Assembly: GCA_021234155.1 (NCBI GenBank)
Contig: JAJEKV010000070.1
Span: forward strand, 5,771,311 to 5,835,310
Length of the DNA: 64,000 bases
DNA from: Isoetes taiwanensis
Taxonomy: Eukaryota > Streptophyta > Lycopodiopsida > Isoetales > Isoetaceae
Direction of reading: 5' to 3'
The notes under the pieces were generated by a model, which was given only the letters and a program-made list of their open reading frames with translations, was not told the origin of the DNA and did not search any database. Positions 10,933 through 21,950 of the stretch are shown here, piece after piece; position 1 is the first letter of the stretch; every line of letters begins with the position of its first letter. The position numbers and the translations under genes were made by a program.

Positions 10933-12471
10933 TCTTTTGCCTATTTTTGCAGTTATAATGAGTCAAATTGATAGAAGAATACAATGAATTGTGATGCATA
11001 TTCCTAGTTCCAAAAAGCACAGGTTCTAATGCAGGTTAATGTTTAGTTAAAGCAAGAATGGTATGAATAAGACCAAATAAAGGAGAAGGCACCTTTAGGA
11101 CAGTTGTGTTTCGTTTCCAACCTCTTACCTCATGTCTTGTTTATGGATCTTTATTTAAATTCTTCATGGATCCTTCCTTATTTCATAGGTGAACCAGAGG
11201 AGCCTATGTGCAGAAGACGCTTGTACACAAACCCGCAATACTTAGTGTACATATCAACTTAAGGAGCAGATGGTGCATCTTATTGATTGAAAAATGACCC
11301 TTCTATTAAAAGCTCTAAAAGATTGATCGATGGTAGCGTAGACAATTGTATAGAGGCCGTAAATGGGGTACAGACTATTAACACTCATAGGACACTATCT
11401 CTCAACATTTGGTTCTATTATGTCTTTAAGTATTTGTTTGACCAAGAAGAGTAAGACAGTTAAACAAAAAAGTTCATAGAACCATTTAAGACTCTCATGA
11501 ATTCCTCAACTAAGCTTAATTGACGAACATCTCGTTAAATTTTCAATATGTAGGCCACCTTAGATGATACTTTCCATTGTGGTCCTACAATTATTAATTC
11601 CAATCATTATTTTGCCTTTCCTTAAGGAAAGTTTGAGTGAGTCAGAAGACCAACATATTACCAAATTTGGCGCATTGCTCCAAAGCATTGTACTGGAACA
11701 ACAGTGAAGCGAATAACTTTGAGCCAACTTGATATACCCTATTTGCACATATTTGCAGCCTGCAAGTAAATATAGGTCCTTCTACAGAACTTGGAACATG
11801 CTTTTGAGTTTCAACTCCAGAGCTATGGATTCGTCATCAAAGGAAGGGGATGATAATATCTTTAATGTGGCAAGCAATGTTTATAGCAGAATATGCTCCT
11901 TCATGTGTATTCGTTTTTTCTTTCATACTAGATATTTTTTCTGATCAAAAAACATAATTCCTTTGCCGAAGTGCTTGCTAAACCCGCCAATGTTTCAAAT
12001 TCTCACGTAACGTTCAACAGGTCATTGAGCATGTACTGAGACCAAACACATTTAAAATGATGAAGTTTTTTCATATATGAGCATCAGAAACTAGATTAGC
12101 AATGCATGTTGGTTTACAACTTATGTTCCAAAGGGATCGATCCTATGCAGCAACAGTAATTGATTCATCGTGCTGCTTCATGTATCGAATGTTGGAAAGA
12201 CTATTTAAGTTTCTAGTCCATGTCTTGCTCTATTAGGAGTCACTATAGCCAGGTTTGTATACAGATTCAATGAACAATCAAAGCTTCCACAAAAACAAAT
12301 GAAATTGAATGCACACTTCAGGGTTTGCCAATTGACTATTTGTATTTTTGCTGCTTCTGGCCAGAGAAACACTGTCGATTGGTTAGTTATGCCTGATGCA
12401 AGAGGCTTACACAAAATTTTGCAAGGTTCGTCTATGATATCTTCTAAGTTTCATTTGCAGATTATGTTAAG
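10933..12471. other. Non-coding stretch, no gene recognised
   Basis: AT-rich. Short ORFs (11560-11748 -, 11729-11944 +, 12205-12414 -) lack recognisable domains. No RNA gene or clear repeat seen. Confidence 0.5.
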
Positions 12472-12603
12472 CACAATTTGTAAGCTGAATATCAAGGCTA
12501 CTAGACAAGTATATATGGCATAAAAGTTCTATTGTACCACAATTTGTAAGCTGAATATCAAGGCTACTAGACAAGTATATATGGCATAAAAGTTCTATTG
12601 TAC
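12472..12603. repeat. Two-copy tandem repeat, 66-bp unit
   Basis: cacaatttgtaagctgaata starts at 12472 and again at 12538. The two 66-bp copies appear identical by eye, implying a recent duplication. Confidence 0.95.
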
Positions 12604-13596
12604 CATCTACAAATAAGAAGCTAAGGGGAGTCAGTAAGGCTCAGTACAGAGACAAAATCATTGGACTCTCTAGGCAAAGTAAGGCCCATATACTACTAAA
12701 CAAGGTGCTGCGCACGGAGGGTTGCCCTCCAGTGGCCTGCGGTTTGCTGATGTCTGAGAGCATAAATCATGGAAAGAATAATCTGAGGAATTAAAGCTAC
12801 ATCAATCACTGCATCAATCTCACCCAAAATCGCCTGAAGGCATCGATTTAGAACACAAACGTACCTGCAATTTTGCTTCCGCTGCCATAGATAGGCCGGA
12901 ACGAAAGAAAAGCATAGGCCCGAACAATCCCTACCGTCAGGCACATCCCAGGCGAATCCTTGCCGTCTAACTGTCACTGGGCGTCACAGAAACCCTAAAA
13001 AAGCCCAGCCGATCGCATCCGCTTGCATAGAATATTCTGGGGCATATTATCCTCAAAACAAATCCAAGCCTTCGAACTATATTCTAAATAGCAATAGAAT
13101 AGAATACACGGCATATGTAAAGAGAAAGTCGTCGCGATAAGTTTCTTGTATATGTTAACATCATTGCCAAAACCTTGCCAATGTTTAACTCAATGGACAA
13201 AATTCCACTTATTAAATCCTTGCCACTCTTTTGCCCTCTTTGCAGGTTCCCAATATGGACCTAGCAATGTTGATAAGTGATCCTTGTAGGAATCTGCCAT
13301 ATTAAAGGTTCTGCACATATCATACTTAATTAATTTATATTTTTTGGAGCTAGTAGTGTGGCTTGATTGGACATTGATTCCACGGTTTCCATAGTAGTTA
13401 TTATATCCTTGTCCTTGTGGCTAACTTGATGCATAAATGCATGGATGGATTTGCCTACATGCATTAGTAACATTAATGTATTAATGTTTGGCTCCATCAT
13501 CTGCCCGATATTGAGGTTGGTGCCTTCAAAAGTAAAAAATCTGCCTTCAAATAAAGAATGCTAATGCTATGGCAACCGGAGGGCTCTGTTAAATTT
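12604..13596. other. Non-coding stretch, no gene recognised
   Basis: A 93-residue ORF at 12696-12977 (-) has no recognisable domain. No RNA gene seen. Confidence 0.45.
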
Positions 13597-13682
13597 GAAG
13601 ACCCCCCATTAAAAGAAGTCAAGGTGAAGACTCCCATTAGAAGACGTTAAGGTGAAGACCTCCCATTAGAAGAAGTTTAAAG
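13597..13682. repeat. Three-copy tandem repeat, ~29-bp unit
   Basis: Three imperfect copies of gaagacctcccattagaaga starting at 13597, 13626 and 13654. Confidence 0.85.
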
Positions 13683-14401
13683 GCCTTCGATGATTGCCCT
13701 AGATTGATTTTCGTTTCCATTATGTTGTGTTAGGTTTTGCATTGCATCATTCCATCCCAAAATTTAGTGCACGTTGTCATGGCCAAGTTCGGTATTTGAT
13801 AAGCGTTGCCAAGGGAAGATTTGTAGCAAATAATGTTGGAAAGTTTTGCTCAAAGATTGGCATTTGCCTTTGTCTTCTCTCTCTTTCTTTCTTTTCTATA
13901 CAACCTGGCATGATTGGTGCCTGTGCCTCGGACAACCAGCAACAATGGCTGAACGGGAGTGTAGGCATGACAATTTCATTGGCGGGGATGCATAAGAGCA
14001 TTTGATTTTGGTGATAACGGTTTTGCTTTTTACTACTAGTGCGCTCTCTTAATTATATCAAGGTAACAACTTGCTCACATAGGCAAAGATGCGGAGAAGC
14101 CGGATGTGGATACGCTAGACCCACAATTGCATGTTGAAAACCTTGACAAAACTAGCAGGAATAAAATGTTATGCAAAAATAAGCCACACAATCGGTTTCA
14201 ACAAGAAGTCTTGACCAGACTTGCCATCCAACTTATAGGGCTCGACTCTAGAACTCACCATCCCGAACTCTTCTAAACTTTTATATGGACTTGACTCGCT
14301 TACAAAAGAAATTAGCTTTAAAGATCCTTGCCTGAAACATTATTACGACACATCGAGAAAGGAACAAAGTCGCTTAATAAAAAATACGTTGCACAACTTT
14401 A
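13683..14401. other. Non-coding stretch downstream of the AKR pseudogene
   Basis: An ORF at 13727-14005 (+) and its shadow on the other strand have no recognisable domain. Nothing else seen. Confidence 0.45.
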
Positions 14402-16085
14402 CTAACTTTGTTCAATCTCGGAGAAACGTTTAAAATCTTCATCGAAAATGCTCCATCTTAAAATGTCAATGTTAGACTCAATTCTTTTCGGGCGTGATAC
14501 TTTTAGGTAGAACGCTTTTTTCTGCTTGTAAAACCCCACCGGCAAAGGCAATTTGAGCTGGTGTACATCCTAGTTTTTCAAGCAAGTTCCTTGATTAAGG
14601 GCAACTCAAGGACAGATCCGCAATCCTTTATACTTCGGGTGAGCCAAGGGGTGACCATCCCCGCAGAAACAAATGAGTGAAATGATCCTTAACTCGTTTG
14701 CTTGTACATACTAGTAAGAAAATGCACTAAACACTTACAGACGGATGGATGCCCTTTGAAGCACAAAAGGATCTCGGCCTATCGTTTGTTGCCACGTTGG
14801 GTGGCATTCTACTTGATTCAACTGCAGTACTATTTTTGTATGGTCCAAGATCTTACAAGTGACTTTCGCGGTAAAATTGCTCACTCCTATATTACAAACT
14901 TTGCCAACATCTTTAAGCTTCTCCATAGCTTGCCATGTCCCTTTTATGTCCAACTCCTCATACTCATGTTGTCCAAAAGTTCCCTTTATACCTAACAGGC
15001 CAATGTATCTGCAGAAAGAGAAGCCAACATTAGAAATGGTACCGGATGCAATTTATGTGTATTAGCCGGAATGCATACAAGATAGAGATCAAGGTAGTCT
15101 AGTTGCAAGTCCCGTAAAGTTTGGTCCGGTGCTTTAGGCACATCTTCTGTGCATGATCCGTACACCTGAATGATTTACCAACATAAAGTAGGAACACTAA
15201 GTTTGCCATGTTTGGCATCAACATAAGAATTGCAAGAAAATGACATTACCGAGTTTTGAAGTGATCCGGATATCTTCTCGTTTGACTGCTCCATTCTCGC
15301 ATGAGGTCTTGCAAAACAAATCCAATCGGCGGATGGCAAAGACATGTTATCAAGAGGCATGTATGAAAAGCAAAGCAATTAAAGATGCACACATAAGATC
15401 CACATTGCTCAATGTTGTCTGGCACATTACGCCTAAATGCGTGTGTGTTTGTGTATGTGCATGTGAGAGCGGAGAGGGAGAGAGAAAGGAGAGAGAGAAC
15501 CTCCTTTTGATTCCCATATATTGAAGCACAAATCGATATGTCGATACCACCGCGCATAACATAGTAAAAAGATGGTATAAAACTTAGCACACATTTAACT
15601 GAAATTTGCAAGAGCTTGTAAACATCTTAAGACGTTCTACTTCAATAAAAACACATGTACATTAATCAACTATAAGCAACAACTAGCAATATCCAAACGT
15701 TAAACAAACAAAAGATCCCACATGTAACTTCGGTGGTGAGTCATTTGAGCCTGTTTTTACTTGAGTTATCAGAAAAGTCACAACATCTGAACTTACTCTG
15801 CTAATTCTTTTTGCTAGAAAAGATAGGTCTTCTTTTATTTACAGAAAAAAAATAAGCTTAAGGATAGTTCTGAGGGCTCATGTTTCTCATTGCTTTGGTT
15901 TTGTAGCAAGAATCGAGCATAGCATACAAGAATTCCATAACAAAATTGAAAAGCGGTTTATAATCCGAATATAACAAAGAGGGGTTACCTCAACAGCTGT
16001 CCTAACAGCAGGACCGACGAGGTTAAGAAGAAGAAGAAGAAGAGGAGACTTCCAAGTTCCGAAACCAATGGACGGCATAGGAAAA
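14402..16085 (-). pseudogene. Aldo-keto reductase (AKR4-like) pseudogene with introns retained
   Basis: Plant NADPH-dependent aldo-keto reductases reduce aldehydes and ketones in the cytosol on a TIM barrel. Exon-like blocks on the - strand, in order, are PMPSIGFGTWK...VGPAVRTAVEV (about 15989-16085, then a GT donor), a block matching GYRHIDCASIYGNQKE (about 15500-15560), VLQDLMREGAVKREDIRITSKL (about 15250-15330), EDVPKAPDQTLRDLQLDYLDLYL (about 15070-15160), GTWQAMEKLKDVGKVCNIGVSNF...LNQVECHPTWQQ (about 14780-14960), and a C-terminal block (LGCTPAQIA...VLPKSI...) ending at a TAG at 14402-14404. Single-base insertions break the frame after HID and after MRE, and further shifts occur in later exons. 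A CTT microsatellite also expands the loop after GTWK. Retained introns argue for a duplicated, decayed gene rather than a processed copy. Sequencing error is unlikely to explain so many shifts. Confidence 0.88.
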
Positions 16086-16910
16086 CTGGAGCAACATTAA
16101 TTGGGATTACAGAATGTAAATTACAGACCAACACAAAGAAGGAAATCTGTGCAAAATGCTTCCATCCAGCCAAACTCCTCTGCTAGCAAAGGACATGCAT
16201 GTGACTCAAACTCCCGTTGCCTGAAGCCTGAAGAAAAAGAGAGCGATTAAGAGAGAAAAGAGTGACTGAGTAATTTTTATACGCATTTTTCCAAAGAATC
16301 CTCTGTAGCATATGGTGCCATGCCTCAAGCTTCCTGCCATGCCACTCTAGATCTCCCTCGCCTACATATAAAATTCAGACCGGTTAGCCGGTATGCACAG
16401 CAGCCGCCTGGCAACAGGGACGACCTAACATTTACAGGTTACAGCAGGTTTTTAGCAGTTTTTGGCATATTCTAGGCATATGTTAGCATATACCATGAAT
16501 ATGCCAAAAACCCACATAAACAAGGGATTGCCCCCCTAGGGGCAACCCAAAAAGGACCTATATTTCTAAGCTCAAAGAATGCAATAGTGACTTGTTGTCC
16601 AACAAAATCTGCCATCCGTGGAAGCAGAAGATAATTCTTTAGCATTAAGTTTGAAGCAAAAAAAATCTGCCTTCAAAAAATCTGCCTTCAAATACTGCCC
16701 AGTGTACAACTTCATGTTCTTGAAATCAAAGACAACATATTGAATATCTAATATAACTCATCGGTCCTTTGATCGGGGCAAGTCACCTTATGCGGTCACT
16801 ATTGCCAAATGCAGGTCGCCTTAGTGGTGTTGTCAATAATTCTATTTGCTTTTAATTCATTTTCAGCATCTCGGACTGTGATAGCTAACAAATGCACTGG
16901 CAAAATATAC
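16086..16910. other. Non-coding stretch upstream of the AKR pseudogene
   Basis: No ORF of note. The phrase aatctgccttcaaa is repeated at about 16665-16695, and a similar phrase occurs at about 13540. Confidence 0.5.
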
Positions 16911-17010
16911 AAACAATTTAGCCTGGTAGAGAGATGTAATTTACAGCCCCCCACACACACAAACAATTTAGCCTGGTAGAGAGATGTAATTTACAGCCCC
17001 CCACACACAC
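16911..17010. repeat. Two-copy tandem repeat, 50-bp unit
   Basis: aaacaatttagcctggtaga begins at 16911 and at 16961; each copy ends ccccccacacacac. The copies appear identical by eye. Confidence 0.95.
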
Positions 17011-17782
17011 AAATAAGCTGCCTGGTGTTAAAACCTAGTTCCAAATTTAAATTATGGTTTAAACTAAAGATTTCATTCTGAGCACCTATTAGAAGTGTTT
17101 GGATATTGTCCAGAAGATCAACATTATTTTTTTATGCTTTATCTAGGATTTTTATAGCTCAACAAATGGAAGATGACATAGATTCTTTGAATTCAAGATG
17201 TATGAGAAGCCCTCTTGACGGGATGGAAATCCAATTCATCATCAACGATAAAAAGAAGCAAAATTGGAGCTATTTCCAAACATGGTTGGTAGGTCTCTTC
17301 AACTGTTGAAAAACTAGTTCCCAAGCATGCATAAAAAGAGTAGTTCTCAACCTTGCAAATTGGCAATGTAGACAGTATAACAGAACCATGCATCCATATC
17401 CATGATATTCCCTATGACATGACACATCATACACTCTTACAAATGCCTTATCCAACTAATACATGCTATTGTGGCAATCCATAGTGCATGGACAATGAAT
17501 CTTAAATGGTTGCTCTATATTACTCTTGCCACACACTCCCCCCAATGCCCAAGCCACATTGTTGATTCTAGCCAACAACCAAACAATCACCCCTTCAAAT
17601 CGTTACTAAAGCTAAAGCCTGGCAACGGGCATCATAACTAATTAACAATTAGTATTAGTTTGAATCCCACCTAGGCAACGCCGAGGACTTGTTAAATTCG
17701 ATAATTTTAATATGTTAAACTAATATTGTTCATACGAAGAGGCAAAAATATTTTGTTTATAGAATACGTACAAGAGACAAAA
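17011..17782. other. Non-coding stretch, no gene recognised
   Basis: Short overlapping ORFs only (e.g. 17106-17309 +). This is the 3' flank of the F-box gene, and nothing else is seen. Confidence 0.5.
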
Positions 17783-17845
17783 TGGTAATCCATTCGAACT
17801 AGCATGTTCTCTATGGTAATCCATTCGAACTAGCATGTTCTCTTG
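17783..17845. repeat. Two-copy tandem repeat, 31-bp unit, overlapping the F-box stop
   Basis: tggtaatccattcgaactag occurs at 17783 and 17814. The second copy contains the end of the F-box ORF (stop at 17830-17832), so the duplication lies at the gene's 3' end. Confidence 0.93.
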
Positions 17846-18960
17846 GTAGAAAGAATACAATCTTGAGCAAATACCCTTTTTGTGTGAGAAACATAGCATA
17901 TGACTGTGGAGACCAACGGGCAATCAAAGATCTCCCATGTATTGGTTGAGAGATGATAGGCTACTATCTTATAGTTGTGTTCACGTTCAAATGCATATCT
18001 TATATATGTGCATACGCTAAGGATATCATGGCCTTGACTAGCCCATATACGAAATTCAAATGTTGCCATTCTATTTGACTCTAAAGGGGGTTGGCAATTA
18101 AGGGTTGATAACAAGGTAAATTCATATATGTCCTTTCCTTCAAGTCCATCCCATACGCACAAACTTTTTTTGTCGCTTCCAATGATCATTAATTTTTGTT
18201 TAGCTTGAAACAACATCATTACCTTCATGTTGTAGCTTCCTTCTCCTCCACCTAGAAGATACTCCTTAATTGTCCAGGATTCTTTGACCATGTTGTAATT
18301 CAGTATTCTATTTGAAAAATGAAAACAAATGAAGAAAATAGAGTCTCCAAGAAAGCAATTATCCAGTCGACCAGCTGAATAAATGCAGGAAATGTCAATA
18401 ATTGAGCTTCTGACCCATTGCTTAGTGGCAGAGGCGTAAATCAAAAGATGGTAGTTGGAGAGGTGTTCAAGTATTCCAATAACAACAAGGTACCGATTGC
18501 TCAAAGGATCAAAGTCAAAGCACAAGTCTATACCCATAGTCTCAAAGAGAAATCCCTTAGGTGGATAAATATATTCTATGGCATGGAAGCTTAACGGGTC
18601 AAACACACACACCTCATGTTTTCTAAAGCCGTTCAAAGTGCATAGCAAACCATGAGAAGACCTTATCATCTTGTAGGGCGCTCGAGCTACATCTGGCTTT
18701 AATATCGTTGGCTTTGTCCAAGTCGTGCTCGTATGCCAAGCAAAATTGCCAAGGTCATTGTAACAGCATAGCATCTCATGGGAACATGCAGGGCTCCTAC
18801 TCCAAAAAGTGTTGGAATGGAGATAATGATGCCATTGTCTAGACACACAACTGAATCGCGCTATGTCACATATGTCATCCACCAAAAGTAAGGCAGCTTC
18901 CAATATCTCATCTGGCAAAAGCAAAATTCTTCTTACCTTTGCCATTGTCTTACTTCCCAT
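17830..18960 (-). CDS. F-box protein, single exon, 376 aa
   Basis: F-box proteins bring substrates to SCF (SKP1-cullin-F-box) ubiquitin ligases by binding SKP1 through the F-box. The N-terminus carries an F-box at about residues 11-55 (LLLPDEILEAALLLVDDICD, FSCVSRQWHHYL, FWSR). The rest resembles the F-box-associated, kelch-like beta-propeller region of plant F-box proteins, with repeated pieces such as YKMIRSSHGLLC, VCVFDPLSF, YHLLIYASATKQWV and KSLCVWDGLEGKDIYEF. The frame is open over 1,131 bp with no intron, which is common in this family. The start is the first ATG; a second ATG lies six codons in. A TATA-like element lies very close upstream, so the second ATG could be the real start. 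The substrate cannot be predicted. Confidence 0.88.
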   Translation of the reverse strand: MGSKTMAKVRRILLLPDEILEAALLLVDDICDIARFSCVSRQWHHYLHSNTFWSRSPACSHEMLCCYNDLGNFAWHTSTTWTKPTILKPDVARAPYKMIRSSHGLLCTLNGFRKHEVCVFDPLSFHAIEYIYPPKGFLFETMGIDLCFDFDPLSNRYLVVIGILEHLSNYHLLIYASATKQWVRSSIIDISCIYSAGRLDNCFLGDSIFFICFHFSNRILNYNMVKESWTIKEYLLGGGEGSYNMKVMMLFQAKQKLMIIGSDKKSLCVWDGLEGKDIYEFTLLSTLNCQPPLESNRMATFEFRIWASQGHDILSVCTYIRYAFEREHNYKIVAYHLSTNTWEIFDCPLVSTVICYVSHTKRVFAQDCILSTKRTC

Positions 18961-18976
18961 ACAATCTCCAATCGGG

Positions 18977-18986
18977 CCTTTATAAA
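18977..18986 (-). promoter_or_regulatory. Possible TATA box of the F-box gene
   Basis: CTTTATAAAG on the - strand lies only about 17 bp before the annotated ATG. A normal TATA-to-start spacing of about 30 bp would put the transcript start inside the first codons, favouring the ATG at codon 6. Alternatively it is not the functional TATA box. Confidence 0.35.
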
Positions 18987-19082
18987 GTCTGCAATTCTCT
19001 TGTTGCTAAAATAAAGGCTAAAATAAAGGCCCGACCTAATTAGGTCCTGCCCTAATTAGGTCCTGACCTAAATTATGCTCCT

Positions 19083-19199
19083 GACCTAATTTCTCCTGCC
19101 TCCGATCCGAATGGCGAATACCTCGGGGCCCTTAGAAAGGTCCTGACCTAATTTTTCCTGCTGCTGATCCGAATGGCGAATACCTCGGGGCCAGTCTCC
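19083..19199. repeat. Two-copy tandem repeat, 62-bp unit, carrying an ATG
   Basis: gacctaattt...gatccgaatggcgaatacctcggggcc occurs from 19083 and from 19145. Just upstream (19030-19075) are shorter gacctaattaggtcctg repeats. Each 62-bp copy contains the same ATGGCGAATACC start context. Confidence 0.9.
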
Positions 19200-19238
19200 T
19201 GTCGCAAGGATTTGTTTTCAGAGGAGGTAAAAGAAAAG
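19173..19238 (+). CDS. Possible first coding exon of an unidentified + strand gene
   Basis: ATG at 19173 opens 22 codons (MANTSGPVSCRKDLFSEEVK then EK) ending exactly at a good donor, AAG|GTACGT (19238/19239). The upstream tandem copy repeats the ATG context but lacks the following codons. I could not find convincing further exons in the next 2 kb, so this may be chance or the start of a decayed gene divergent from the F-box gene. Confidence 0.25.
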
Positions 19239-21264
19239 GTACGTCGCTTAGTTCTTAGTTTTTGGAGTGCACTTTTCTTAAAGGTTGATCCACGTTATCT
19301 TATTCATCTCTTCAGCATAATTGTGAGAATTACCTCTCTACTGCAGTTCCTCCTCCTTGTAAAGAAAATGAACCGTTATAAATCTTAACCTTTACGCTGC
19401 ATAATTGGCATTTCTCACCTTTTTGGCGTGTTAATATTTGATCAAAGCAATAGGATAACCACCTTTGAATCAGGAATGACATGTGCCTTTGTTTATAGAT
19501 CGACCATACAATAGATGCATTAGTTTGTGAAGAATGCATGCAGCTTATTGCAATATCATCTGGCTCATAGCTTGAAGTTATTCGTTGTTTGTTCTATTGC
19601 AAGTTACAGCACTCACATGAAGTACTATACATGTGTGCTAAACCCATTTTTCTATTTTTGTTCAATCAAATCATGTTTTCTTTGAAAATCATTAAGAGGC
19701 ATCTAGTTGATGAGGAATTTTGGTTTTCTTAGATGATTGGTCTTTCGTGGACTTAGACAAGGATCATTCCTCCTCTTCATTTACGTGTTGACAACTCCTT
19801 TCACAGCTCCATTTACTTAGTTGGCAGCCTCTGGTAAGGCTGCCTACTTCAGATGTTCTTATTGAATGACCAAATCCTTGTTCATGCCTTTGTGTTCATG
19901 GTTTTGAACTATAGAGAAAAAGGGAAGCAACACAATTTCAAACCCACGTGCATTACTTTAATTTTATATCCAGCTACTATCTTCAAAGATTCCCTGGGAT
20001 GCATCCATTTGCTTTGTGCATATTTTTATTCTTGCATTTGAGCATGTACGCCTACGCCCTCGCCTTCAACTCTGTGTAGCAGTGATGCACAAATCAACCT
20101 ACTTTATTTTATTTCCAATTTTCAGGGTTTGAGTAGTCTGAGGATTATCCTGTTGCTATCGCAATACCAATAATACATACTGACATGTTACTGGGAAAAT
20201 GGGTTAATACATACTGGCATGTTACTGGCATGTCTTAATAAATGCAACGCCCATTGTTTAACCAACATTTGTTGAATCTGGTCAATTTAGAACCAATTAC
20301 GTCTTTCCCTTCCTCCTGCCATTTCCTGTTTCTGAAGCTCTAGAGTTCTTTTGTTGTTCTAAGCCATAGCAATAAATGAACAAATATTTAACTAGGAATT
20401 GAATGCAGCAGTGAGAATTTGGTAAATATCAATAACCCAGATGAAATATGAACAAATCAGTTCAGGCTTCACCATTATTAATCTCTTGATCTGCAAGGAG
20501 GCTTTGCCCCTGTAGCATGTCAGCAGTATCCTGTTCTTTCCATCCCCCTTTTCTCGGCTTGTTCAAGTTCAGTACATATCACATGCAACTATCTCACAAT
20601 ATCCCTTATTTAATCTATTTCAAGGTCAGCTTGAAGATGATTCTGTTAGAGCTAAACACTATGTGTTTGTTCTCTGTGGGGAGCAGCAAGAACTAGTTTA
20701 GCTTGACCCATACTGTTTACTTTAAAGGATGCTTATAATCTACTTTATTTAATATTTATTGTGTCCAGTTATATCATAGGCTACAATAACAGGCCTAGAC
20801 GAGCTAAAAGCCAAACCTAAGTTGCAGTATAGCCTAAGGAAGCTACCACAATAGTTGGTAAGTGCAATTAATCTCGACTAGGAGAACTGTCCCTTCTTCG
20901 TCAAGAAACACATACCTTCATTTTCTTCTATAAAGGATGGATATGTTTTTGTTGGATACGAAAGCAACACTTTTTCTTGCCAAAGCTGTTAGTTGGATCC
21001 TCTTCCTACAGAATGCATTCTTATCAGCTGGGAATGAGTAGATCATCATACATTCGGCAAGAGGGTTAGTGTATTGAATCTTCAAAAACATTTGAACTGG
21101 TGGAGGGGTGGTACGTTCTTTATCTGATGCTGCTATACATATAATATGCACACTACTTCTAACTATGGCCATTCTTTCTAGAACAGTGCAAGGCAGTTCA
21201 TGACTTGTGTAGCTGCACACACTTCTATCATGAAATTATTGTTCCTCACCTGGCAATTAACAGT
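19239..21264. other. Stretch without a recognisable gene
   Basis: Mostly AT-rich. A 100-residue ORF at 20918-21220 (-) has a fairly coding-like composition (e.g. KIQYTNPLAECMMIYSFPAD), but no family is recognised. No RNA gene seen. Confidence 0.4.
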
Positions 21265-21588
21265 GCTAAACATGAGACATATGAGTTGCCTTCAGATGGA
21301 GCTATGATGGTGGTTTATGTTTCAGCTTTGACCAAACCTGTTCTAACATGGTAAGGCGTAACACAAATAAAAGCTAAACATGAGACGTATGAGTTGCCTT
21401 CAGATGGAGCTATGATGGTGGTTTATGTTTCAGCTTTGACCAAACCTGTTCTAACATGGTAAGGCGTAACACAAATAAAAGCTAAACATGAGACGTATGA
21501 GTTGCCTTCAGATGGAGCTATGATGGTGGTTTATGTTTCAGCTTTGACCAAACCTGTTCTAACATGGTAAGGCGCAACACAAATAAAA
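21265..21588. repeat. Three-copy tandem repeat, 108-bp unit
   Basis: gctaaacatgagac starts at 21265, 21373 and 21481, and each copy ends in taaggcg(t/c)aacacaaataaa. The copies differ at only a few positions. The array lies about 60 bp left of the foldback element. Confidence 0.95.
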
Positions 21589-21648
21589 AATAAAACTTGA
21601 GATAATGCTATCCCTGAAAGCAAGCAACCTTAAATTCATGCATAATAA

Positions 21649-21950
21649 TAGATTGATGGGAAAAACTCTGAAATACCCTTATGTTTTGCTAAAATTAACA
21701 AAACGCCCCTAGTTTTGGGGGTATTTTAATGAAAATGATCATAATTTTTTTTTGTGATGATCCAAATGAGAATGAGCCTTTCAGAGATCTGAAATAGCTC
21801 CTTTTTTATAATAGCTCTGAAAGGCTCATTCTCATTTGGATCATCACAAAAAAGTTATGATCATTTCCATAAAAATACCCCCAAAACTAGGGGCGTTTTG
21901 TTAATTTTAGCAAAACATAAGGGTATTTCATAGTTTTTCCCTAGATTGAT
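21649..21950. mobile_element. Foldback MITE with 9-bp target-site duplication (MULE-like)
   Basis: The element proper is 21658-21941 (284 bp), almost entirely a hairpin. The arm from 21658 (GGGAAAAACTCTGAAATACC...) runs about 128 bp and is matched in inverted orientation from 21941 (GGGAAAAACTATGAAATACC...), leaving a loop of about 30 bp. It is flanked by perfect direct repeats TAGATTGAT at 21649-21657 and 21942-21950. A 9-bp duplication is typical of the Mutator superfamily, so this is probably a non-autonomous foldback MULE. It has no coding capacity. Confidence 0.92.
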
